Assembly: GCF_001577835.2 (NCBI RefSeq)
Contig: NC_029547.1
Location: forward strand, 60,737,830 to 60,801,829
Length of the DNA: 64,000 nucleotides
Reading direction: 5' to 3'
Origin: Coturnix japonica
Taxonomy: Eukaryota > Chordata > Aves > Galliformes > Phasianidae
The first letter of the stretch is position 1. Each line of letters starts with the position of its first letter. Both the position numbers and the translations under genes were made by a program. Below are positions 46,742 to 59,709 of this stretch, piece after piece. The notes under the pieces were generated by a model. It was not told the DNA's origin, made no database searches, and saw only the letters and a list, made by a program, of their open reading frames with translations.

Positions 46742-48404
46742 TTTATTCCAGTTTATTCTGATCACTTATAAATTGTATTTGTTATCAGTCACTTAGCAGC
46801 AAACCCATGGCTTGTAACTGCTAGAAAACTGTGAGGTCACTGAACAATTCCATTACTTCTCATTTCTGAGAGTTTCAAAACAAGAACAGTGGCATCAACC
46901 AACAACAAAGAATAAAATTTTAGTTCTGAGCCTTTTGAGGATTTGTTTAGAGGAATAAAACAAAAAGCATTTAACTGTACTGAACTAACGTTCCACTTCT
47001 GTCTTCTCTCCACTAAAAATACTTTCTAGAACCTGGAGAAACTTGCCTCTCTTGCTCTAAGATACTGCCCCTGAAAGAAACATAACCACATAGTTATTAA
47101 AATGGCATCAAGAATAGCTAAGTAATCTGTTCTTGGAAATCAGGTTTGTGTTTATGTGTTATCTACAAATATACAAGATGAAGATGACAGTGGCTAGAGG
47201 TTCGTAATATCTGGCAGTATGTTAGCCTTTTTGAGGCTATCATGTTCAAAACATCATTTTCGTAGTATAATCCCCGTATTATGCATGGACAACCCTAGTT
47301 CACTGGCATTGGAGAAGAGTTCATTCTTAGTGGAAACGTTTTTGTATATTTTAATGCAGTCCTCCAAATAGCAAGATGACCATATTTCCCCAGGAGTTTG
47401 CAGTTTTTCCCACACACATCAACATTTTAACAGTTAAACAGTAGCTTAGAAATTAAGTCAGGGCTAACAAAAAACAAGTCTCACTCATCAAGAACTCAGC
47501 TCCTCTACGCCAGCAGTATCTGGTGGGTTGCCTTCCCTGGATGCAGTCCAGGGCTATGTTACAGTAAACTGGTCCAGTGTGATATCACAGATATAAAAAA
47601 TATTCCATTTTGTATCAAAACTAGGCACATGCCTTATATTTATATGAAGAGAAGATCAATAGAGTTGAGCATTTTTGCTCTCAACTATTCATCTCTGGCC
47701 TTCTACATGAGGAAAAAAGTATTTCATGTTGTTTCTAATCAGTAACTACAGGAATCTAATTTGGGTTGGACGGTAGTTAAAAGGGAGGTGACATCACACT
47801 TGGGTCAGTATTGGTGGATATCTAAAAGCACAACCTCTCATTTGTATTGCTTTAAAATGTACACAGTATAGATGTATATTTAAAAAAAAAAGAAAAGAAA
47901 AGAAAAAAGACTACTGATTTTTGTGGTGTTGAACCAACTAGAAGGTATGATGCAAGGCTCTTTACCAAATGAGATCTATAGATACAAATTTCACTGTAGA
48001 GTATGCTTTAGACAAATGTGTCTTTTTCTTTAAGTATGTAAATCCTACACTGTAGGCTTTTTTTTTTTTTTTTTTTTTCCTTTTTCTTTTTCTTTTTGTA
48101 GTGGTAGAAAATGTTGAACAATTGTCCATGAGCATGAGCCAACGGTTCATTGCTGATATCCCCAGAATGCCAATATTTGCAATGCAAACAGTTAGTACAA
48201 TTTACCAGTTCTATGAAAGGCCCTGACATATCTGCCTCAAGGTCTGGAGGCTCTGCTGTACAACCACAAATAGTCTTTTGATTTCCACGTAACCTTTTGA
48301 TACAGTGACAGCTGCATTAAGCTGCGTTTACCCAGCAATTCCACATGCCAGGCTGGTTTAATTGGTTATAATGCCACAGAAAAAGTACTGCTAGCAGAAC
48401 ACCA
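46742..48404 (-). other. LINGO2: Possible LINGO2 3' UTR with paired poly(A) signals
   Basis: The first strong poly(A) signal candidates I noticed downstream of the LINGO2 stop are two AATAAA hexamers on the minus strand at 46752-46757 and 46742-46747, ten bases apart. They would give a 3' UTR of about 1.66 kb. An A-rich run on the transcript strand at 48058-48097 lies inside it. The extent is inferred from these motifs only. Confidence 0.3.
48058..48097. repeat. Poly-T/CTTTTT run, A-rich on the LINGO2 transcript strand
   Basis: T21, then CC and several CT5 units. It lies about 310 bases downstream of the LINGO2 stop. Confidence 0.9.
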
Positions 48405-50225
48405 TCAAATCATTTTCATATTGAACCTTCGCGGTCCAGCAACCTCCCCTTCAACTACAGCACCATTGTTTTTGCGAGGGACATATTCAAGGTCAATGCT
48501 GGTTTTGTGTTTGCCTTTCCCCCGGCTCCACACAAAAAGAAGTAAGAAACAAAATAAAACCACTCCAAGGAATGTGAAGCAGCCCATAGCTGTGGACACC
48601 AATATTGTCTTAAGGTCCAGAGAGAAAGTGTTTGCGTTAGTTCCATTGGAACTGGTGTCGTTGGAGTCTGTCATATACATAGGGGTCCTGTTGGCATAAA
48701 GGAAGCGGTCTGAAGTAAACCCCTTTACTGTAAGGGAGGCCGAATAGGTGTCATTCCCAGCTGCATTACTTGCAATACAAACATAGATCCCAGTGTCCTG
48801 GTCTTGAGCAAATCGGATCTCCAGCGTGCCATCTCCCAGCACAGTGGCTCTTCCATTTGACTTAGTTGTGATCAGCCTCCGACGTGGGGTAACCCAGGAT
48901 ATGGTGGGCTGTGGATCCCCGTCAGCATTGCACATCAGCTGCACTGTCTGCCCTTCCTCCACGACCAGGTATTGCAGCTTCTTGTCTTGTATCCTGGGCT
49001 TCTTGCAAGTGAAGTAAAAGGAGAGGGCTGTGCTGTGAAAATCTTTGAATGACCTCTCCTTGACACTGTCTGGGCCAGCACACATTGGGGGCTGGCCTCC
49101 AAACTGCAAAGTGGGCTGCCTCTGTAAAATCCAAAGGAGGCGACAGTCACAAGCCAGAGGATTGTTGTTAATGCAGAGGATCTCAAGGGCTTTGGGGGAA
49201 TGAAATACATTCTCTTCTAGGGTTTCTAGCAGGTTTTGGGACACATTAAGCACACGTAAGAATCGGAGCCCTTGGAAAGCATGTGGTTCGATGGTACGTA
49301 ACTGGGCCCCCACCATGTGGAGTTCCTGCAGGCGTACCAAATCCGAAAGCATGCCTGCCTCAATGGTGCTGATAGGGTTGTAGGACAAGTTTAGATGTGT
49401 CAGGTAAACCAGATGTTTAAAAGCAGTGTAAGGTACTGCGGACAGGTTGGTATTGGTGATGGAGAGAGAAGTCAGGTTGAGACCGTACAGGCTGTTAGCA
49501 GGCAGCATGTCCAGGAGTGGCCAGGAGTCTATCTCCAGGTCTTTCAGGCGAAACAATCTTTTAAAGGCATAGGCAGGCAAAGCGTTGATGTTGAGCTGTT
49601 TCAAATGAAGACTGATGAGGTTGTGGAGGTGGGAAAGAGCTTCTGTTGGTACAGCTGTGAGGTTGCATCTCTCCAGGGTGAGCTGCTCCAGGCTAAGAAG
49701 TCCACTAAAGGCCCTGTGTGATATATAAACCAAATCATTGTCCCCAACCTCCAGGGATTTTAGGTTATGCAAATCTTGGAACATGTAGTCCAGCAAAATG
49801 ACAATCTTGTTTTCACTTATATCAAGCTTTGTTAAGTTTGACAACCCAGTGAACACCCCAAGGGGGACCAGCTTCAGACGGTTTCCTTTCAGCCTCAGGG
49901 AGCGCAAGTTGAAGAGATTGTTAAAGGCTCCAGGCTCCACATTGGCGATTATATTGTCACTGAGGTCAATCTCCTCTAGCAAGGGGTACGACATGAATTC
50001 CTCAGGGTTGACACTCTTCAGTCGGTTCTTGCTGAGGTCCAAGATTTTGGTTTCAATAGGAATGCCCTCTGGGATGGACAGCAGGCGCCTCCGGTGGCAG
50101 CTGACGGACTTGTTCTGCGCTGAGCATTCGCAGCGGGCTGGGCAGCCAAAGGTGGGGCCCATGAAGACTAGCAGCACAGCCAGACCTAGGAATGGCTGCC
50201 AGCAAGATACAGCTGTGTGAAGCAT
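48405..50225 (-). CDS. LINGO2: LINGO2: leucine-rich repeat and Ig domain-containing neuronal membrane protein, complete 606 aa
   Basis: This intact single-exon reading frame is 606 residues, the same length as mammalian LINGO2, and nearly identical to it along its length. In order it shows: a hydrophobic signal peptide (about 1-27); a cysteine-rich LRR N-cap with CPARCEC; about twelve leucine-rich repeats (roughly 55-355); an LRR C-cap with [14 protein letters not shown]; one I-set Ig domain (about 410-505) whose disulphide cysteines lie in VQLMCNADG and GIYVCIASN, with SWVTP between; a stalk with N-glycosylation sequons; a transmembrane helix (about 540-566); and a 40-residue cytoplasmic tail with the LINGO-family EYVP tyrosine motif and the end [13 protein letters not shown]1, its paralogue, is a Nogo-receptor co-receptor; LINGO2 is a neuronal surface protein linked to synapse and neurite biology, with a less defined ligand. 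The ATG at 50225 follows a splice acceptor by 36 nt and starts the signal peptide, so the start is secure. No damage is visible. Confidence 0.98.
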   Translation of the reverse strand: MLHTAVSCWQPFLGLAVLLVFMGPTFGCPARCECSAQNKSVSCHRRRLLSIPEGIPIETKILDLSKNRLKSVNPEEFMSYPLLEEIDLSDNIIANVEPGAFNNLFNLRSLRLKGNRLKLVPLGVFTGLSNLTKLDISENKIVILLDYMFQDLHNLKSLEVGDNDLVYISHRAFSGLLSLEQLTLERCNLTAVPTEALSHLHNLISLHLKQLNINALPAYAFKRLFRLKDLEIDSWPLLDMLPANSLYGLNLTSLSITNTNLSAVPYTAFKHLVYLTHLNLSYNPISTIEAGMLSDLVRLQELHMVGAQLRTIEPHAFQGLRFLRVLNVSQNLLETLEENVFHSPKALEILCINNNPLACDCRLLWILQRQPTLQFGGQPPMCAGPDSVKERSFKDFHSTALSFYFTCKKPRIQDKKLQYLVVEEGQTVQLMCNADGDPQPTISWVTPRRRLITTKSNGRATVLGDGTLEIRFAQDQDTGIYVCIASNAAGNDTYSASLTVKGFTSDRFLYANRTPMYMTDSNDTSSNGTNANTFSLDLKTILVSTAMGCFTFLGVVLFCFLLLFVWSRGKGKHKTSIDLEYVPRKNNGAVVEGEVAGPRRFNMKMI

Positions 50226-50263
50226 GACTCCACCAGTCTGGTCTAACCCTCCGTCACGGGCCT
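50223..50263 (-). other. LINGO2: 5' end of the LINGO2 coding exon with splice acceptor
   Basis: Read on the minus strand, a pyrimidine-rich stretch ends in CATCCCTACAG, giving an acceptor between 50262 and 50261. It leaves a 36-nt 5' UTR piece before the ATG at 50225. LINGO genes are known to keep the whole protein in one exon preceded by non-coding exons, which fits. No upstream non-coding exon is recognisable in 50262-64000, so this intron is at least 13.7 kb. Confidence 0.8.
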
Positions 50264-52719
50264 GTAGGGATGAGGATGAGAAAGGAGACAGGTTAAGTAT
50301 GCAGAAAAAGGAGACTTCTATTTTAGGTGCTATTTCAAAGCAGGCGCATGTATTTTCATTTAAAACAAAACAATTGTGGACAGAAAGAGCAACAAAAAAG
50401 TAGATTTTCTTTCACAAACGTTGGGCTTGTCACAGGATCTCTTTATCCAGTGTTTCCCCTCTGACATCAGAGGAGACAAAACAGCTTTTCCCACTGAATG
50501 AAATGAAACCCATTATTTTTTTTTTTTCCCTTCTAACTCTCAATGGGCCTCCACAAGACTGCTATAACTAACATAGTGACAAGCATCACATACCCTGCAA
50601 ATAAAGCTAACCATATTTGTGGTGTGTTTACAGCACTGGGCCACCATGAGGTGATATAAGTCTAGGCTTTTGCCTTTCTTGCTCTGTTCAGTGTTTTAAG
50701 GCAGAACTTAACAATGTATATATTATCTTTAAAAAAAAAAAAAGAGTTCCTTGACAATAAAAAGATTCCTTTTAATATTTATCGCATGAACTGCAGTTGT
50801 AAGTAGATGGAGCTTGTTCACACATACACAGTGGATCAGATAAGAAAAAGATCTAATTGTTGCATCTCTTATTAGAATTTGTATTAAGAACAAACTGATT
50901 CTTTGCTTTTACTGCAGTGTGATTTTATGTGATTTTGAGTACCAGAGATCTGAGATAGTTTTATAGGATATACCCTTGTACTTTCAAGGCATGTAAATTA
51001 GCTTTGGAGACGAAAGCAAGGTAAGATGAGCTGGTTCTGCTTAAGCAGCACACAGTCCAAAGAAACACAGCAGGTTGTTAGGAAATCACACTGAGCGAGA
51101 AATGTATTTAATTCCTGCCCTTAGGCTAAAACTGAGGATAGGACAAGACAGCCCCTGTTAAATTAACCAGCCTTCATGAAATGCCATACTTCACAGGATT
51201 TTTAAGGTTAGCTACTAAACAGAGACACTCAATTGCCCATTTCAAACCAAGAGAATAAAACATAATACAGTTACTCATCTGAGGAAGGCATGTATCATAG
51301 ACATGCAGAATAAGGCACTTGAAAGAAAATACCTCAGTCTTGAGGCCCAGGCCACTTGATGAAGACAAGTGGAATGCTAAAATTTGGGCTTCATAATATC
51401 AAACAACATTGCAGAGTACCCCAGGCCTTCTGAAGCCTTTACTGGATTGGTTAGTCCAGTGTAGGATTCACAGATTTATGCATATACAGCATATCTAAAT
51501 GTATGATCCAACCAAACTATGTTAGCAAACAACATGGTGCTTGAAACCTCAGGCAGAATGAATCTGCCACCAGTAACTGCTGCAACCATACCATGCTCCC
51601 CTGGCAAACACACCTTGGGTGTAACAACTCATCATATCATCCCTGTCTGAAGGAGGAGGGGCTGCCCCTTTCAGATTGTGCGCAATCAAAAGGATGGTGA
51701 TTTAACATGCAAAGTGTGGATATTTGGATCTAGTTATCTTTTCTGTCCTTAACAGTCCACAACAGAAATGGCACGGTCTGTGTTGTAAGCATTATAGCAT
51801 TAGCATTTTTGTAACTGAGTAATGAACAGCTGTTGTGCTTTGGCTGTTAAAAGCTTAATTGTGTGAACAATAAATTCTTTCTTAGCTGCACATAAGTTAT
51901 GTTCTACAAACCATAATTAAATGGTTCATGGAACACTCCTTTCCTGACTCTGTGAAAGAATCTCACTCTTGACTGACGTGACAACTTCCTTCTACCCTGA
52001 CACTTCAATGCAGAGATATGAGGCAAAATGCATGCTGCGTTTGTGGTGTAGTCTGGGGACCTGGATAAAGACTGTTCTTTATTATACTACTTATGAAAGC
52101 ACATTTCAGCTTTGTCCTGGAAGGACAAACTGCTGAGATTCATTTAGTTTCCCCCTTATGCTGTAGTCTTGGAAGTAAGTATTTCTAGTTATGTCCAGCT
52201 GTGATAAAGCTTTTCAGAGATAAACTTCACTTCATTAGGCACAAAGTTAAAACTGGAAATCTATAGGGGTCTGTGAGTTAGGTGTTTGCAGTGAATTCAG
52301 ATCAAAGAGGTTTTTGGGTGCTCTGATCAGTACTTCCAGAGCTCAGTCTGTGAGCTTCGCACTTTCATAATGATACTTCTGCACGCCAGGAATTCATTTC
52401 CCATCTTATTCACCTAATGCATGAAGCGCAAAGTAAACAGGTTCAGTGGAAGACAACCACCTCTGGAGTGTTCATTCTGGATGGCAAAAAATATGAAATG
52501 CTTTTTGCAGCTATCCAAACCACCTGGTATGTAAAACTTCTGGGGAGTGTAAAGTAGGAGGTAGACAGTAAGAAAGGTGATAAAAGCATTTTTTGACAGG
52601 TGGCTGAAACAAAGGAAGTTAGTGTTAATATCACATTTTAAACATTCACAGTAACCTCCTGCAAGAACATGTGCCCAGAGATGAAGATGGGTATGTGTTT
52701 ATCTATAAAGTCATGCACA

Positions 52720-52745
52720 TGTGTGCGTGCGTGTGTGTGTGTGTG
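52720..52745. repeat. (TG)n microsatellite
   Basis: TG/CG dinucleotides pass into about eight pure TG units. Confidence 0.9.
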
Positions 52746-53325
52746 CATGCATACACAGGCAAGCCAGATTCAGAGCAGAATTTTAGTCTGGAGTAAATTA
52801 CACATCTGTATGGAGTCAGGAAGTATCGGTTAGAAGAAAGCATAAATGTAATGGATTATTTCAACTTATTTTGACACAGGTATTATCATATGTCCTGCTA
52901 CTCACAACTGTGGCTACATCCTTATCTTTGAATTGATTTGTGCAGAAATGACTTCATTGTAGGAAAAAAGTGTACAGTACCTCAGATACTTATGCAGATA
53001 ACAGGAAAGGTAAAAACATTCAGCATTTAGGTGAATACTGGGAGAAGCTAACAGTGAATTTACCAGTGACTGTGCATCATCCAGTTTGAATTTAATTAAT
53101 GCGACACGGCACTTTCAGGACAAGTCTCCTAATATCACTAGCAGAGCCTTCCCTGCTCCTTCACTGTGAGATCATTTTGAGAGTGTACATCTTTGTCCCG
53201 AGAGTATACTTTGTGTCAGTGTGATTACCCTTGATGGTTATTATACATCCATTAAATAACAATGCTGCCATTCAAACACTTTATGGAATGAGACATTCAT
53301 ATGATATTTTTCACTGCAAGATTAT

Positions 53326-53354
53326 TTATATACATATATATATATTTATTTATT
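53326..53354. repeat. (TA)n/TTTA microsatellite
   Basis: Alternating TA is followed by TTTA units. Confidence 0.85.
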
Positions 53355-53752
53355 TTGCACCTCACAATATTTCTAATGATAATACACATTTCCTTAGATT
53401 CATGGGATACTAATTAATTGGCAGTTTCACTGACACTGTGCTGAATTAGTGGTGTCATGGATCAACATGTCATGTTCTATTTCTGCATACTTTGCCAGTG
53501 TAGGTATTCGCTCTGAAGATTAGCAACATATTTTCTCTGCATCCTTCAGTAAAATCTTTCTTCTCTGTGATATATATAAGAAAGTAAAAACATATAAAGG
53601 TGCACACATACATGCATGTAAGTTGAAGCTATCATATTTGTGCTCTGAAATTCTATTGTGCCTTGCACTGTGGAGTGCTGCTCCAAGATTATAGCCTCCT
53701 TGCACAGACATATAAGTAAAATAATAAATAATTATGATCCAGTAGTTTCTGT

Positions 53753-53825
53753 ATAGAAATACAGAATCCTTAGAGTTGGAAGAGACTTTTAAGGGTCATC
53801 TAGTCCAACCTGATATGTCCAGTCC
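53753..53825 (-). mobile_element. CR1 LINE 3' terminal fragment
   Basis: ACAGAATCCTTAGAGTTGGA and TCATCTAGTCCAACCTGAT are the CR1 3' end in reverse. Confidence 0.75.
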
Positions 53826-56800
53826 AGTCTATGTTTAGTTCAACTCCACCTTATATGCTTATATGCTCCAAATTATATGAATGAAAATGGGAACATGCAA
53901 AATTGCTTTCTCCATCTTTCTAAAGGTACTTAACACACATCAATACACTTTGGAAAATAACATGGAATTATTCATTAAAAATAAAAATCAACTCCCTTCT
54001 TTTTTGCCTATTATTGGTTCTATTTCTTAAGTGCCATGTCAAGAGTCAAGTTACTGATGGCTAGTACTCTTTTTCAACACAGGACCTCAATCAAAGTTCA
54101 GCCATGCAATTAAGAAACCTTATAAAAGTTATTAACTAATAGCTCTGTATGAACTCAGCCAGGCAGTCATCCCTGCTGCTTTGAAATGCAAATAATTTTG
54201 AACAAAATTCTGCAGCTTTGAATATGTAAATACTTTACAAAGACATGTCTGTATCAGTACTCCATAGCTACTGAACTGAAGAGTTGTAACAAATAAGAAA
54301 AAGCAAACTGATTCTCCATCAGAGCACGCAATTCTGAACATCATACATAAGCCATGCGAATGTGCTATATTTGTATCTTTCCTCTGTCTCATTTTGAAGC
54401 CTCTATAGGTAAAAGCTAGAGCATACCTGACCAGTTTTAGCCAGAAGAGATGAGAGACAGACCTGATTTTATGTCATTAGCCACTCTCCCCACCTTCCAG
54501 CCTTTCAAGCAGTTAAAACACCCAGTGTATCATATCAGAGATGACACCTCTGCCTGATGTTAATGTAACTTAATACTTTATCTTCTAAGATTCTCTTTTC
54601 AAAAACACAACTGCATTAAATAAGCCTGCTAGGGTGATGTTTTGCATTGCAGATGTCTGACTCATACTCATTCTACTAAACTCTACCAGCTGATCCTCAG
54701 AAACAGTCCTACTTTTAAGGGATTTTAAATCATATCCTGCCCATTGCTCAAATAGTAAGGCATCCAGATCAATTTTTACAAGCCTCTGCTCAGAGGCAGT
54801 AAATTTTTCTTCCTGTATGAGATCATTTCTTCCTGCCTCGTTTGATGAGTTTTAGCATTCCTGTACGTTGAGCATGGGACACATACTGCAGGGAATGAAG
54901 GGTCTTTGCCATTCATGTCACCATCTGTCACACTTCAGTAAGCAATACGCTAACAACACCTGTGCTCAGTTCTTTGCAACACAACAACTTTGCTCATGTG
55001 TGTTCAGTGGACAGTTTTGTGTGTGAGCAGCTACAGCTGGCAGCAAAGATTTCACCTATGGGGTGAAAACTGTTATCCACCTCAGAGTGGTTTGGGATGG
55101 TTTTTCTCTTGCAGCCTCAGCTCTCAGCTACCCATCATACACAGTTTTTTTTGAGAGCATCCATCTAATCTGGCTTCCTGATCTCTCCTGTGACTCTGAC
55201 ACCAAGCTCTTCAGGTAGGAGAGGAGAGAAGGGAGTCCTTGCTGCTGGACTGCAGCAAGAAGCAATGGAGGTTGTGCTGGGGATTGAAGAGAGCAGGCTG
55301 TGTGGATGGCAGAGATAAGCCAAAAAGGCTTGAAGGACAGCAAAAGAGAAACACGAAAACAGTAGATATTTAGGAATGGTCTTAGAGACACAATGCTGCT
55401 GGGGGACTGAAATTCTGGTGGTGGTGTTTTCTGCAATCTTGACATTCTCATCATAGTGTCTTTCATTGTAAATGTGTTGAGAAGGCTGTGTCTCACCAGG
55501 TCTTATGTTAGCAAAATGCTTAAGCTTTGTGATCTTAAGCTCTACCACAGGCCATGCCAAGCCTGCTTAAACATTCTCCAAGGGAGAGTTGTTTTCCTTA
55601 CATTGGAGCATCTCAGAAATGATGTAAGTATTGTACATAAATTTCTTTGCCTCTTCAATTAAGCCTTTTTTGCTTCCACAGAGATTCTGCTCTCCCTTTC
55701 TTAATTGATCTCTGAAGCATCTCAGCTTTTAAATAAACTGCAGACATTAAGTAGCTGTTTGTCTGCATTCCAGAAATTAATAGATTGAAAGAAACTGAAC
55801 AACAACAAAACAAAATCATGCTGCCAATGCACTTGGACTTGAAACAAAGATTTGATTCAATTGTTCTTCTGTCCTGGGATCATTCTGCACTGACTTGTCG
55901 GGAAAAGCTTCATGCACTAACACCGACTCAAAGGCCCCTGTCACACTGCATTTTTTCAGGAGAACTGGTACTTGTTTCCAACTGTACTCTGGTTATACTT
56001 CTAAGACTCAGGCCAGTATCCCATTATAGAAGACAGTATAGAACAAACAACAAAATGAGAGGAACATTCTGATGTGGTTATCCAGCAGAATTACTGATTA
56101 CTGAAATTAAGCAGAGAAAAGAAACTACCACTATACCTTCAGTGTTCATTAGCTCAATTTAGCAGGTGCTTGCATTTGTCACAGAGAGATGAATCTTGAG
56201 AAGAAATTTGAAGGAAAAGATAATAAACCTTAAAGATTATCTCACAGGAGACATTTCATGCATAAATAACAGGAAAAGAACGTAGCGATATTTGCAAGAA
56301 GAGAGAATGACATTCCCACTGGCACCACTGGTAGGCTGAAGGTGATAAGGGTTAGAGAGAGTATTGTGTGAACAATTACGTGAAGACCTGTAAAAGAATA
56401 AAATTCAGCCTTTTTTTTTTTGGCATAAGCTAATTATGAACGTCAACTGTTCAGGGAAAGGTAAGAACACTGTCTCACTTTCACAATTAAGTAGCTTGTA
56501 AAAATTGCAAATATTTGCATTAAGAAGTTCTCAGGAAAAAAAAAAGAATCTTGGTTAAAAAAGTAACAAATCAGATATTTTCTGCATTCTGTTTCTTTCT
56601 CACTCAAAAAATGACATTTTGAAAGGTGAAGTTCTTTAAAATTACTTCTACCAAGTTGTCCACTGATCTTTAGTAGGTAATATCCCTATTTACTGGTGAA
56701 AAGCGATGTCAATAAGAGGTAAACATTCAGTAGGAAAGACAAGAATAGCGGTTACCATGACTACAGATGTGTTGATACACCTAAATGGGATAATGCAATA

Positions 56801-57430
56801 ATGGGGAAAGATACAGATTTTATCTTTCTCAGAGATACAAATCTTTGAAAACAGTGCAACTCCTCGGCAGTTTATGCTACATTATATTTTTGAAGGGGCA
56901 CTTCATGCTGGAAGAGCACCAAACCAATGCAACTATACGCAATGAATGGCCTTGGTGTAAAGTAACCTGCAGGGGTCTGCTGAGTGATGTAGGGCTTCAA
57001 GATGACGTCTACAATAACGTACTAGGAGAGTTCATATCTTTCCTTGCTAAATCATTTTAAACCCAAGTGATACCAAACAAAAATCCAGCAAGCTCTGTTT
57101 CACTGATGATTCTTGGAAGATTGTAATGTTCCATTTTCAGAGAATGGCATCACAGGAAGAAAAGCAAGTCTAATGTAGTATGGGAGGGAAAATCAAATGA
57201 CAACAAATAAAGAACTACAACTTTTGCTCTTTGGGAATGCGGCAGTTGCAAGAGTAATAACCTCATTTCAGAGAATACCTTAATGGGTTTCACAGTGTGT
57301 CCAAGCAAGTCAACTTTAACCCAGCTGCTATAAGCAGGAAACTGAGCAAGAGAATGCGTTCTTCCATTAGGCAGAAAGCTCTGATAATATAAAATGTGGC
57401 AACTCAGACAGAGTGCCCGCCTAAAAAAGT

Positions 57431-59709
57431 GGCAGTTCAAGTCTCTAGCTGCAGGGACTGCTTGAAGCCCGTGCCTGCCAGTGAAGGGAGCCAGGGTTTC
57501 CACCCATATGAGTTGTGAGCAGGGGGATGATCTGCTCAAGGAGGAAGTGGAGAGATTAAGGAGAATCAGAAAGTGTGAGCAGGAGATAGACTGTTGAATA
57601 TAAGTTGAATAACTCTCTGTTGAATCTGTAAGAAATACACTCAAGTGATACCCTCCAAAACAGTGGTGGACCCCCTGCCCTGCCATTATCAAGCAGAGAG
57701 AGGCAATTTAAGGGCAGATGAGGAGTGGAAAGAGGTCCCAGCTTGGCATCACAGGCAACTCCCACCCTGACTTACTTTTTTTGACCATGGAGCTGTTTCA
57801 CTTGGCACCTGAGGCTCCTGCCTGTCTCAAAGGGGGAAATGGATCACAGCCTAGGAGCTGTCAGGGCTTGCTCGGAGGGCTGTAAACTACATATGAAGGG
57901 GGAAGGTGATAATACTAAGACTGCTAGAGATGAGCCTAGGGGAACAAAGATGAGACTGAGGGTGAGGCAGGGGACTTAACTGAAGTACATCTACAGTAAT
58001 GCACGCAGTATGGGCAACAAACAGCCCAGCTTTGCACTCAGATTGGCTGTTGAGGTAAAATAGAACAAAAAACTTCTTTACCAACATATTAACGGAAAGA
58101 GGAGGGCTAAAGAGAATCTCTATCCTTTACTGGATGTGGAGGAGATTGTGACTGCTGAGGATAAGGAGAAGGCTGAAGTTCTTGATGCCTTCTTTACATC
58201 GGTCTTTAAAAGTCAGACTAATTAACCTCAGGGTATTCTATCCCAACCTGGAAATCTCAGATGGGGAGCAGAATAACTCCTCCACGATTCAGGGAGAAAT
58301 AGTTAGAGACCTACTACTCCTTCTGGACTGCCACAAGTCCGTGGGGCCTGAACGGGATCCACCCAAGGATGTTGAGGAAGCTGGCAGAGGTGACAGCCAA
58401 ACCACTTTCCATTACAGAACAGCATTTCTGGTCAGCTGGAGTGGTCCCAGAGAACTGGAGAGTTGCCAGCATGACTCTCATCTACAAGGAGGATCTGGGA
58501 AACTACATGTCTATCAGTTTGACCTTGGTGCCAAGTAAGGTTACCATAAAGTATATCATCTTGAGAGAGATCACACAGCATGTGTAGAACAGGTGGAAGA
58601 TTTTAATATTCTCCTAGAGAAGGTGGCAGCCCATGGCTTGGTCAGATACACTCATTGCTGGGTAAAGAACTGGTTGGCTGGCTGGGCCCAGACAGTGGTG
58701 GTGAACTAGCTGTCCGATCACGAGTGGTGCTCCCCAGGGTAAGGTATTGAGGCCTGTCCTTTTCTGTATCTTACTGATGACCTGAACGAGGGCACTGAGT
58801 GCACCCTCAGTAAGTTTGAGGATAACACCAAACTGTGAGGAAGTGTTGATCAGCCTGGGTGTAGGAAGGCCCAACAGAGCAATCTTGTCAGGCTGGATAG
58901 TTGGGCTGAGGCCAGTGGGATGAAGCTCAATAAAACCAAATGTCAGATCCTGCACTTTGGCCACAACAACCCCAGGCAGTGCTACAAGCTTGGGACAGAG
59001 TGTCTGAAAGACTGTGTAGAGGAAATGGTCCTGGGGGTATTGGTTGACACTCAGCTGAACATGAGCCAGCAGTGTGCCCAGGTGGACAAGGTGGCCAACG
59101 GCATCCTGGCTTGCATTAGAAATGCTGCTAGGAACAGTAGGAGAAAGGAAGTGATTGTCTCCCTATACTAAGCACTGATGAGGTCATACCTTGAGTACTT
59201 TGTTCAGTTTTGAGCCACTAACTACAAAAAAGACATCAAAGCCCTGGAGTGTGTTTACAAAATGGCAACCAAGTTGATGAGAAGTCTGGAGCACAAGCCT
59301 TGTAAGGGGCAGCTGAGTGAGCTGGGATTATTCAGTCTGGAGAAGAGGAGGCTCAGGGGTGATCTTATGCTTCACTAAAACTTCCTGAAGGGAGGTTGTC
59401 GTGAGGTGAGGGTCAGCCTCTTCTCCCATATAACTACTGACAGGATGAGAGGGAATGGCCTCAAGTTGAGCCAGGAGAGATTCAGAGTGGATGTTAGGAA
59501 ATTCTTCTCTGAGAGAGTGGTCACACGCTGCAATGAGCTGCCCAGGGAGGTGGTGGAGTCACTGTCCCTGGAGGAGTTAGATGTTAGTTAGCATGTTTAC
59601 ATGCTGTACTGAGGGACGTGGTTCAGTGGGAAATATTGGTGCCAGGTGGATGACTAGACTGAATGATACTAGAGATCTTTTCCAGCCTTGGTGATTCTAT
59701 GATTCTGTG
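57431..59709 (+). mobile_element. CR1 LINE with an intact-order ORF1 start, deleted endonuclease, RT and 3' end
   Basis: The 5' part reads GDDLLKEEVERLRRIRKCEQ (ORF1) near 57510-57590. Near 58000 comes NARSMGNKQ, the start of the endonuclease, which passes directly at about 58075 into FTNILTERG and the linker before the RT, so most of the endonuclease is missing. RT and later blocks follow: [80 protein letters not shown]. The 3' end is GTGATTCTATGATTCTGTG. Many frame breaks; not active. It sits in the LINGO2 5' intron, antisense to that gene. Confidence 0.92.

Larger units (their letters stand above)
50262..57430 (-). other. LINGO2: LINGO2 5' intron, gene-free part
   Basis: This is AT-rich sequence with no reading frame longer than about 130 codons and no recognisable domain. 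It holds a short minus-strand CR1 end near 53753, a TG-rich microsatellite at 52720-52745, a TA/TTTA run at 53326-53354 and short T or A runs near 50515 and 56411. Non-coding LINGO2 exons or regulatory elements could be present, but I cannot recognise any. Confidence 0.6.

Noticed and set aside
49395-50220. Plus-strand frames of 108 and 140 codons
   Set aside because: These are antisense shadows of the LINGO2 coding exon.
57150-57692. A 180-codon minus-strand frame
   Set aside because: It overlaps the 5' part of a plus-strand CR1 whose ORF1 motif (EEVERLRRIRKCEQ) explains the sequence.
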